A stretch of 64,000 nucleotides of DNA. Source: Photobacterium kagoshimensis. GTDB taxonomy: Bacteria; Pseudomonadota; Gammaproteobacteria; Enterobacterales; Vibrionaceae. This document shows positions 33,056 to 40,022 of this stretch, in pieces. The stretch covers positions 62,001 through 126,000 of the forward strand of contig NZ_JAKJSO010000017.1 in NCBI RefSeq assembly GCF_050337045.1, read 5' to 3'. The position numbers and the translations under genes are program-made. The notes under the pieces are model-generated. The model made no database searches, was not told the origin of the DNA, and was given only the letters and a program-made list of their open reading frames with translations. The stretch's first letter is position 1. The number at the start of each line of letters is the position of its first letter.

Positions 33056-34519
33056 ATGAACAACAAATTGGATAACCAGCAATTAGCCAAAATTAGAACC
33101 ATGGTGCCAGAGATGCGCCGTGTTGAGCGTATTCACTTCGTCGGAATCGGCGGAGCGGGTATGAGCGGGATTGCGGAAGTATTGGTTAATGAAGGCTATC
33201 GTATTAGTGGCTCTGATATTGCGCCTAACGCTGTGACAAACAGCTTAGCAAGTAAAGGTGCGGAAATTTTCTTTGGTCATAGCCAAGAGAACGTTCAGGG
33301 TGCGAGTGTTGTTGTTGTTTCAACGGCAATCTCACCTGAAAACCCAGAAATGGTTGCGGCGCGTGAATCACGTATTCCTGTTGTACGTCGTGCTGAAATG
33401 CTCGCTGAGTTAATGCGTTACCGCCATGGTATTGCCATTGCGGGAACACACGGTAAAACCACCACTACAGCACTTGTTACCCAAATATATTCAGAAGCGG
33501 GCTTAGATCCAACGTTTGTTAACGGTGGCTTAGTGAAGAGTGCTGGCACTAATGCCCGTCTAGGTTGCAGCCGTTACTTGATTGCAGAAGCGGATGAGAG
33601 CGATGCCTCTTTCTTGCACCTGCAGCCAATGGTGAGTGTTGTCACCAATATTGAAGCTGATCATATGGAAACCTATGGCGGCGACTTTGAAGTATTAAAA
33701 CAAACCTTTATCGATTTCCTTCATAACTTGCCGTTTTATGGTTTGGCTGTGGTGTGCATTGATGATCCTGTGGTTCGTGAGTTATTACCGCGCATTGGTC
33801 GCCAAGTGATCACTTACGGTTTTGCAGAAGATGCCGATGTCCGTTTGCTTAATTACCGTCAAACAGGTCAGCAAGGGCATTTCACCATTGCTCGTCAAGA
33901 CAAGCCAAGCCTGGAGATTACCCTCAATGTACCGGGTAAACACAATGCCTTAAATGCAACGGCGGCAGTGGCTGTTGCAACCGAGGAAGGTGTGGATGAT
34001 AGTGCAATTATTCGCGCACTCGCTGAATTCCAAGGTACTGGTCGTCGTTTTGATCACTTAGGTGAGTTCGATAGTGGTAACGGTAAAGTGATGTTAGTGG
34101 ATGATTACGGCCATCACCCAAGTGAGGTGGATGTGACTATCCAAGCGGCACGTGCTGGCTGGGAAGATAAGCGTTTAGTCATGATCTTCCAACCGCACCG
34201 CTATAGCCGAACGCGTGACCTTTACGAAGATTTCGCTAATGTGCTTGAGCAGGTTGATGTTTTGGTGATGCTAGACGTTTACTCTGCAGGAGAAATGCCT
34301 ATCGCTGGGGCGGATGGTCGGGCGCTTTGTAGAACAATCCGTGGCCGTGGTAAAATAGACCCAATTTTTGTTCCAAATATCGAAGCATTACCTGCGGCTT
34401 TGGCCAATATTATTGGTGAAGATGACTTGGTGTTGACGCAAGGTGCAGGCGATGTAGGTAAAGTAGCCCGTCAATTAGCAGAAATGAAGCTAAATATTGC
34501 AACAATGCGTGAAGCTTAG
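33056..34519 (+). CDS. murC: UDP-N-acetylmuramate:L-alanine ligase MurC
   Basis: MurC adds the first amino acid, L-alanine, to UDP-MurNAc. The 487-residue protein has the Rossmann start HFVGIGGAGMSGIAEVL, the P-loop IAGTHGKTTTTAL near residue 120, and EADESDASFLHL. The central motif is TNIEADHMETYGG, and DDYGHHPSEV lies in the C-terminal part. The ATG at 33056 follows GAGAA; a GTG one codon upstream is in frame. ddlB, which sits between murC and ftsQ in E. coli, is absent; a 222-bp gap follows instead. Confidence 0.97.
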   Translation: MNNKLDNQQLAKIRTMVPEMRRVERIHFVGIGGAGMSGIAEVLVNEGYRISGSDIAPNAVTNSLASKGAEIFFGHSQENVQGASVVVVSTAISPENPEMVAARESRIPVVRRAEMLAELMRYRHGIAIAGTHGKTTTTALVTQIYSEAGLDPTFVNGGLVKSAGTNARLGCSRYLIAEADESDASFLHLQPMVSVVTNIEADHMETYGGDFEVLKQTFIDFLHNLPFYGLAVVCIDDPVVRELLPRIGRQVITYGFAEDADVRLLNYRQTGQQGHFTIARQDKPSLEITLNVPGKHNALNATAAVAVATEEGVDDSAIIRALAEFQGTGRRFDHLGEFDSGNGKVMLVDDYGHHPSEVDVTIQAARAGWEDKRLVMIFQPHRYSRTRDLYEDFANVLEQVDVLVMLDVYSAGEMPIAGADGRALCRTIRGRGKIDPIFVPNIEALPAALANIIGEDDLVLTQGAGDVGKVARQLAEMKLNIATMREA

Positions 34520-34622
34520 TATTTCTGCGCATGTGGCTGAGTATATGGGCTTTTTTATTGCAGGGTTTTCATCATTGAAATAGATATGAACTCAGAGTCA
34601 GCATTAAATTAGCCAACAAATG

Positions 34623-34651
34623 TTGGAGAGTTAGGGCTTGGTCGGTATAAT
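34623..34651 (+). promoter_or_regulatory. Putative ftsQAZ promoter
   Basis: TATAAT at 34646-34651 has TTGGAG at 34623-34628 with 17-bp spacing. It lies in the 222-bp murC-ftsQ gap, about 90 bp before ftsQ. The -35 is part of the palindrome CCAACA-AA-TGTTGG (34612-34625). No other gene-like feature is seen in the gap. Confidence 0.55.
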
Positions 34652-34741
34652 CGGTCAACTTTGCTCAAAAATCATTTATTCGAGTTAAATTAGCGTGTCG
34701 AGCGTTGCTCTATACATTAGATAGGTAAGGTTTTTGGCGAA

Positions 34742-35500
34742 ATGACGGACGTAGTCAAAAAAAGCGTATTTTTAGCTTCGCCGCTACCCACTAAGCATTT
34801 AGGGGGCGTCGCTTTTTTTATTGCCGTTATTATTTTTATTGCATGGCTACTGAGTGCGGCACTGAGCTGGATGACAGATGCAAATCGTCTTCCGCTGTCG
34901 CAACTTGTCATCCAAGGTGAGTTAAAGCATTTGACCACCAACGATGTTCGGCAAGCCATTTTGCAACTCGATCACTTGGGGACTTTTATGACCCAAGATA
35001 TTGAGAGCCTGCAAAGCGCGTTAGAGTCTTTACCTTGGGTTGCCCATGCGTCAGTGCGAAAGCAGTGGCCAGAAACGGTAAAGGTCTATTTGCTTGAGCA
35101 TCAACCCGCAGCCATTTGGAATCAGGAACACCTGGTGAATATGGACGGCGAGGTCTTTTATGCAGACGCCAAGCAAGTGGCTGATTTAGCCTTGGTACAC
35201 TTAGCAGGCCCCGATGGCAGTAGCCAGCAAGTATTGGCAGCATTGGATGAAATGCAACCAAGATTACAGCTTGCGGGCTTTGAAATTGATACGCTTACCT
35301 TAAATGAACGTCGAGCTTGGCGTGTTGAGTTAACCAATGGTATTCGGCTAGAGCTAGGGCGAAAAACTCGAATGGAGCGTTTAGAGCGCTTCATCAGCTT
35401 ATACCCTGAATTAGAAATGCAGGGTAAAGCAATAGAGTACGTAGATTTACGTTACGATATTGGTGCGGCTGTAGGCTGGAAAACGATACCTAAAGAATAA
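34742..35500 (+). CDS. ftsQ: Cell division protein FtsQ
   Basis: FtsQ is a bitopic division protein that recruits FtsL/FtsB and links early and late divisome proteins. The 252-residue product has a short cytoplasmic part and a transmembrane helix at about residues 22-40 (VAFFIAVIIFIAWLLSAAL). A periplasmic POTRA domain follows (LSQLVIQGELKHLTTNDVRQ), then the FtsQ beta domain with ERLERFISLYPELE. ftsA follows after 12 bp. Confidence 0.95.
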   Translation: MTDVVKKSVFLASPLPTKHLGGVAFFIAVIIFIAWLLSAALSWMTDANRLPLSQLVIQGELKHLTTNDVRQAILQLDHLGTFMTQDIESLQSALESLPWVAHASVRKQWPETVKVYLLEHQPAAIWNQEHLVNMDGEVFYADAKQVADLALVHLAGPDGSSQQVLAALDEMQPRLQLAGFEIDTLTLNERRAWRVELTNGIRLELGRKTRMERLERFISLYPELEMQGKAIEYVDLRYDIGAAVGWKTIPKE

Positions 35501-35512
35501 GAGCGTGCGCGA

Positions 35513-36769
35513 ATGACGAAGGCAACAGATAAAAAACTCATAGTTGGCCTTGATATCGGTACTTCCAAAGTATGTGCTTTGGTTGGGGAAGTACTGCCAG
35601 ACAGTAATGTTAACGTTATTGGTGTTGGTAGTAGCCCGTCTCGCGGTATGGACAAAGGCGGAGTCAATGATCTTGAGTCCGTTGTTAAGTCTGTCCAGCG
35701 CGCTGTCGATAAAGCGGCATTGATGGCAGATTGTGAAATTGATTCAGTCTACCTGTCGCTATCAGGCAAACATATTCGTTGCCAAACAGAAAAAGGCATG
35801 GTGCCCATTTCTGACAAAGAGGTAACGCAAGATGACGTCGATAGTGTTATTCATACGGCGAAATCAGTAAAAATTAGCGATGAACACCGAACTTTACATG
35901 TAATTCCTCAAGAATTTGCTATTGATTATCAAGAGGGAATTAAAAATCCTGTTGGTTTATCTGGCGTTCGAATGGAAGCGAGTGTTCATTTGATTACATG
36001 TCACAACGATATGGCGCGAAACATCGTTAAAGCGGTAGAGCGTTGTGGTTTGAAAGTGGATCAGTTGATCTTCTCTGGCTTAGCGGCAAGTCATGCAGTA
36101 TTAACCGCAGATGAGCGTGAGTTGGGTGTGTGCGTAGTCGATATTGGCGGCGGCACCATGGATATCGCCTTCTGGACTGGCGGTGCTTTACGCCATGCAG
36201 AAGTGATCCCTTATGCAGGTAATGTTGTGACCAGCGACATTGCTTATGCTTTCGGTACACCTCCTGGGGATGCCGAAGAAATTAAAGTTAAATATGGCTG
36301 TGCACTAAGCGAGTTAGTTAGCAAAGACGCCAAGGTCGATGTACCTAGTGTTGGTGGCCGACCATCGCGTAGTTTGCAGAGCCAGACCCTAGCGGAAGTG
36401 ATTGAACCTCGCTATAGCGAATTATTAGGTTTGGTTAACAAGAGGCTAGTTGAGATCCAAGAACAATTGCGTAATGCGGGCGTAAAACACCACTTAGCAG
36501 CAGGCATTGTTTTAACTGGTGGCGCGGCACAAATTGAAGGGCTAAATGAGTGTGCGGAACGTGTGTTCCAAAACCAAGTCCGGATTGGCCAGCCATTAGA
36601 GCTAAGTGGATTAACAGATTATGTGCAAGCACCGCATTATGCGACAGCAGTGGGTTTGCTGCACTACGGTAAGGATAATCAGTCGTTTGACGATAGCGAA
36701 GTAGAGCCAAAACGTTCAGTTTCGGGGCTGTTTTCTAAAGTTAGCGGTTGGTTTAAAAAAGAATTTTAA
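35513..36769 (+). CDS. ftsA: Cell division protein FtsA
   Basis: FtsA is the actin-like ATPase that tethers FtsZ to the membrane. The 418-residue protein has VGLDIGTSKVCALVGE (phosphate 1) and the 1C domain with the SHI motif region (SLSGKHIRC). Further on are VVDIGGGTMDIAF (phosphate 2) and VLTGGAAQIEGL (adenosine). The amphipathic membrane-targeting helix is at the very end (SGLFSKVSGWFKKEF). The length is close to E. coli (420). ftsZ follows 34 bp later with its own GGAGA site. Confidence 0.97.
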   Translation: MTKATDKKLIVGLDIGTSKVCALVGEVLPDSNVNVIGVGSSPSRGMDKGGVNDLESVVKSVQRAVDKAALMADCEIDSVYLSLSGKHIRCQTEKGMVPISDKEVTQDDVDSVIHTAKSVKISDEHRTLHVIPQEFAIDYQEGIKNPVGLSGVRMEASVHLITCHNDMARNIVKAVERCGLKVDQLIFSGLAASHAVLTADERELGVCVVDIGGGTMDIAFWTGGALRHAEVIPYAGNVVTSDIAYAFGTPPGDAEEIKVKYGCALSELVSKDAKVDVPSVGGRPSRSLQSQTLAEVIEPRYSELLGLVNKRLVEIQEQLRNAGVKHHLAAGIVLTGGAAQIEGLNECAERVFQNQVRIGQPLELSGLTDYVQAPHYATAVGLLHYGKDNQSFDDSEVEPKRSVSGLFSKVSGWFKKEF

Positions 36770-36803
36770 AACCTGATGCGAACAGGAATAACGGAGAGAA
36801 CAA

Positions 36804-38003
36804 ATGTTTGAACCGATGATGGAAATCTCTGACGAAGCGGTAATCAAGGTCATTGGCGTTGGCGGCGGCGGCGGTAATGCTGTCGATCACATGGTTCGTG
36901 AATCAATTGAAGGTGTTGAGTTCATCACCGTTAATACCGATGCACAAGCACTGCGTAAATCGAGTGTAAGCACTGTGATTCAAATCGGTGGCGATATCAC
37001 TAAAGGTCTAGGTGCGGGTGCAAACCCACAAGTAGGTCGTGATTCGGCGCTAGAAGACCGTGAAGCTATCAAGAATGAACTGCAAGGTTCAGACATGATC
37101 TTCATTGCGGCTGGTATGGGTGGTGGTACTGGTACAGGTGCTGCTCCAATCATTGCTGAAGTGGCAAAAGAATTAGGTATTCTTACAGTAGCGGTGGTAA
37201 CAAAACCATTTAGCTTTGAAGGTAAGAAGCGTATGGCATTTGCTGAACAGGGTATCGAAGAGCTATCTAAGCACGTTGACTCCCTGATCACGATTCCAAA
37301 CGAAAAACTACTGAAAGTTCTTGGTCGTGGTATCACGCTATTGGACGCATTTGCGAAAGCAAACGACGTGCTTAAGAACGCGGTTCAAGGTATTGCCGAG
37401 CTAATTACACGCCCTGGTATGATCAATGTCGATTTCGCTGACGTACGTACAGTGATGTCTGAAATGGGTCATGCAATGATGGGTAGCGGTATGGCTGTTG
37501 GTGATGACCGTGCTGAAGAAGCGGCTGAAATGGCTATTTCTAGCCCGCTACTTGAAGATATCGATCTTGCTGGCGCACGTGGTGTACTTGTTAACATCAC
37601 TGCGGGTATGGACATGCGTCTTGATGAGTTTGAAACTGTGGGTAACACAGTGAAAGCATTTGCATCAGACAATGCAACGGTTGTTATCGGTACGTCACTT
37701 GACCCTGAAATGACTGATGAGCTACGTGTGACTGTTGTTGCAACAGGCATTGGTAAAGAAAGTAAGCCAGATATCACTTTGGTGACAAGCTCTAAGCCAA
37801 CGCCTGCGGTTGCCTCTGTACAAGAGAAGCCAGCGGTTTCTGCGATTGAAGAACAGCCAAAAGCTGCGCCTCTAACGCAGAGCAACTCAGTTGAGTCACC
37901 AGCATCGTCGTCATCTTCTGCGGCTACAGCGCCAAAAGCGTCACCGCAAAGTGAACATGACTACCTTGATATTCCAGCATTTTTACGTCAGCAGGCTGAT
38001 TAA
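36804..38003 (+). CDS. ftsZ: Cell division protein FtsZ
   Basis: FtsZ is the tubulin-like GTPase that forms the division ring. The 399-residue protein has the GTP-binding GVGGGGGNAVDHM near residue 20, the tubulin signature GMGGGTGTGAAP near residue 105 and the T7 loop NVDFADVRTVM. A variable linker rich in A, P and S follows. The conserved C-terminal peptide DYLDIPAFLRQQAD binds FtsA and ZipA. Codon use is biased, as expected of an abundant protein. ZapD and ZapE, encoded in this window, are FtsZ partners in E. coli. Confidence 0.98.
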   Translation: MFEPMMEISDEAVIKVIGVGGGGGNAVDHMVRESIEGVEFITVNTDAQALRKSSVSTVIQIGGDITKGLGAGANPQVGRDSALEDREAIKNELQGSDMIFIAAGMGGGTGTGAAPIIAEVAKELGILTVAVVTKPFSFEGKKRMAFAEQGIEELSKHVDSLITIPNEKLLKVLGRGITLLDAFAKANDVLKNAVQGIAELITRPGMINVDFADVRTVMSEMGHAMMGSGMAVGDDRAEEAAEMAISSPLLEDIDLAGARGVLVNITAGMDMRLDEFETVGNTVKAFASDNATVVIGTSLDPEMTDELRVTVVATGIGKESKPDITLVTSSKPTPAVASVQEKPAVSAIEEQPKAAPLTQSNSVESPASSSSSAATAPKASPQSEHDYLDIPAFLRQQAD

Positions 38004-38050
38004 GCAGCGTAAATTGTTTGGGATATGACCAGATGAGTGGTAAGATTAGC

Positions 38051-38089
38051 CCCCATTATCTATTATGTGACAGGGTAATGGGTGTTTTT
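38051..38089 (+). terminator. Terminator-like hairpin between ftsZ and lpxC
   Basis: CCCATTA (38052-38058) pairs with TAATGGG (38076-38082) around a 17-base loop, followed by TG and five T. The large loop suggests partial termination, so some ftsZ transcripts would continue into lpxC. Confidence 0.55.
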
Positions 38090-38115
38090 GGCTTTCAAAT
38101 GTTGAGAGAAATTAG

Positions 38116-39033
38116 ATGATCAGACAACGTACCTTGAAGAGCATTGTCCAAACTACTGGTGTGGGTCTCCACTCTGGTCGTAAAGTCACGCTTATTCTAC
38201 GCCCAGCTGCGGCGAATACGGGTGTGATCTATCGTCGTACTGACCTTAATCCACCTGTGGATTTTCCTGCGAATGCAGATTCAGTGCGCGATACTATGTT
38301 GTGTACCGCCCTTGTTAATGATGAAGGCGTACGCATCTCAACGGTAGAGCACTTAAACGCTGCGCTTGCAGGTATGGGTATCGATAACGTGATTATCGAA
38401 GTTGATGCGCCTGAAATCCCGATTATGGATGGCAGTGCGAGCCCATTTATTTACTTGCTACAGTCTGCAGGTATCGATACGTTAAATGCGCCAAAACGCT
38501 TTTTACGCATCAAGAAAACTGTTCGCGTTGAAGATGGCGATAAATGGGCAGAACTTCGTCCATATAACGGTTTCCGTTTAGACTTCGCTATTGAATTTAA
38601 TCACCCTGCGATTGATTCAGAACAGCAGCGTTTATTGCTAGACTTTTCTAGCCAATCATTCGTAAAAGACATTAGTCGTGCACGTACTTTTGGTTTCATG
38701 CACGATATCGAATACCTACAATCACAAAACTTATGTTTAGGTGGTAGTTTCGATAACGCAATCGTACTCGACCAGTACCGTATTCTTAATGAAGATGGTC
38801 TGCGTTTTGATAACGAATTAGTGACACACAAAGTATTGGATGCCATTGGTGACCTTTATATGTGCGGTCATAATATTGTGGGTGAAATGGCGGCATACAA
38901 GTCAGGCCATGCACTTAACAATAAACTATTGCGTGCCGTGTTAGCTGATCAAGAAGCTTACGAATGGACAACGTACCAAGATGAACAAGATTCGCCAGTG
39001 ACTTTGGCTCAGCCAGGCATGGTATTAGCGTAA
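38116..39033 (+). CDS. lpxC: UDP-3-O-acyl-N-acetylglucosamine deacetylase LpxC
   Basis: LpxC is the zinc-dependent deacetylase that commits UDP-acyl-GlcNAc to lipid A synthesis. The 305-residue length equals E. coli. The zinc ligands are visible as STVEHLNAAL (His) and THKVLDAIGDL (His and Asp). The catalytic Glu lies in HLNAALAGMGIDNVIIEVDA-PEIPIMDGS and the general-base His in KSGHALNN. In E. coli the C-terminal tail makes LpxC a substrate of FtsH; here the last residues are VTLAQPGMVLA, also hydrophobic. Confidence 0.97.
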   Translation: MIRQRTLKSIVQTTGVGLHSGRKVTLILRPAAANTGVIYRRTDLNPPVDFPANADSVRDTMLCTALVNDEGVRISTVEHLNAALAGMGIDNVIIEVDAPEIPIMDGSASPFIYLLQSAGIDTLNAPKRFLRIKKTVRVEDGDKWAELRPYNGFRLDFAIEFNHPAIDSEQQRLLLDFSSQSFVKDISRARTFGFMHDIEYLQSQNLCLGGSFDNAIVLDQYRILNEDGLRFDNELVTHKVLDAIGDLYMCGHNIVGEMAAYKSGHALNNKLLRAVLADQEAYEWTTYQDEQDSPVTLAQPGMVLA

Positions 39034-39062
39034 TCCGTTAATTCTTTTCATCCACCGAATTT

Positions 39063-39091
39063 AAAAGCGCCAGACACTGTCTGGCGTTTTT
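39063..39091. terminator. Bidirectional terminator between lpxC and dciA
   Basis: AAAAGCGCCAGACA and TGTCTGGCGTTTT form a strong stem with a very small loop and T-runs on both strands. It serves the convergent genes lpxC and dciA. Confidence 0.9.
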
Positions 39092-39133
39092 GTATCTGCT
39101 ATTTGTGCGATTGTTGGCTGAGGCCGATTGCGA

Positions 39134-39619
39134 TTATTCCGACTGGCGTCGTTTGGCTAATGCTGCAATACGCTCTAAACGCGCTTTTACTTTGTCGGGG
39201 GCATGCTGCGCCGTATAGAGTAAATATCCTGCTGCCTTTTCCGTGATGGGTTTGCGAATGATATCTGGGGCTTTATGTTGCTTACGCTCAAAATCGGCAG
39301 CAAGGCTGGGATTAACTTTGATATCTATCTGCTTGAGTTGTGGCAGTAACTGCTCACGTAATTTATTCATCAGCGTATTTCTTTCGAAATTCAAGCGCAT
39401 TGACCAGTTAGCCGATGAGACCTCAATGATCAGCGTCTGTTGACGGTAATTACTGACTCGACAATGTTCAGCACAGTTTAAGTGCTGTTTAACGGCTTCA
39501 TTTAATTTGGCCAGTGCGACCGCACGCTGCTGGATATTACCAAGTGTGGAGTCATCCAACAGGTGAGCTGGGGTTTGTGGGCGATGATCTCTCATAACTC
39601 TCGCTTTCGCATCCGTCAT
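39134..39619 (-). CDS. dciA: DUF721 family protein, probable DciA replicative-helicase loader
   Basis: DciA proteins help load the replicative helicase DnaB in bacteria that lack the phage-derived DnaC loader; a Vibrio cholerae member has been studied structurally. This 161-residue protein has the DUF721 fold in its first 100 residues: the helix LAKLNEAVKQHL, strand LIIEVSSANWSMRL with the conserved Trp, and NTLMNKLREQLL. A basic, probably flexible C-terminal tail follows, as in vibrio homologues. It is divergent from secA. The family call is good; the loader role here is inferred. Confidence 0.82.
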   Translation of the reverse strand: MTDAKARVMRDHRPQTPAHLLDDSTLGNIQQRAVALAKLNEAVKQHLNCAEHCRVSNYRQQTLIIEVSSANWSMRLNFERNTLMNKLREQLLPQLKQIDIKVNPSLAADFERKQHKAPDIIRKPITEKAAGYLLYTAQHAPDKVKARLERIAALAKRRQSE

Positions 39620-40022
39620 TAATCATAAAATAAATGCCACTATTGTGGGCTGACACCTAATTTTCGCATATGAAAAACTAGACTCCACCTTTAACCGTAG
39701 TCGACTTAAGTATTATGGCTTATTATACCATCCAAGTGGGTTGGCGGGGATGCCTTGTTTAAGGCTTTACTCAGTTGAGGTTTTCGTTTTATAGGGATAT
39801 CTACTTTGGTGTTTAACCTATAGAATGACTTTGTTTAACTGTGCCCCTTGAAACTGAAATAAAGTGCCACAATATCCAATAGTAAGCATTAACTTGGCCT
39901 TATTTTCTGCACACTGTGCACGGCTCTGTTGAGTAGGGGTAGGATACTCCTGTGACAACCTGATTCATTGATTCAGAAGCCTATTGCGCTGAATCTACAT
40001 AACTTAGAGAAACGGCATCACC
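39620..40022. other. dciA-secA divergent intergenic region, no SecM gene seen
   Basis: In these 403 bases the only ATG-led frames I find upstream of secA are very short (for example at 39750 and 39824, under 16 codons). No SecM-like arrest gene is visible. On the minus strand TGGTATAAT (39722-39730) is an extended -10 suitable for dciA. A possible secA promoter is TTGAAA (39848) with a weak CAATAT 16 bp downstream. Confidence 0.5.
39722..39730 (-). promoter_or_regulatory. Extended -10 promoter element for dciA
   Basis: Read on the minus strand this is TGGTATAAT, that is TG-N-TATAAT, a full extended -10. No good -35 is needed for such promoters and none is obvious. It would give a leader of roughly 95 bases before the dciA ATG. 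Confidence 0.5.

Noticed and set aside
34520..34741. Remnant of ddlB between murC and ftsQ
   Set aside because: The gap has no translated similarity to a D-Ala-D-Ala ligase in any frame I checked; it looks like a promoter region.
37469..37885. Open frame of 138 codons antisense to ftsZ
   Set aside because: A product of ftsZ codon bias, with low-complexity translation.
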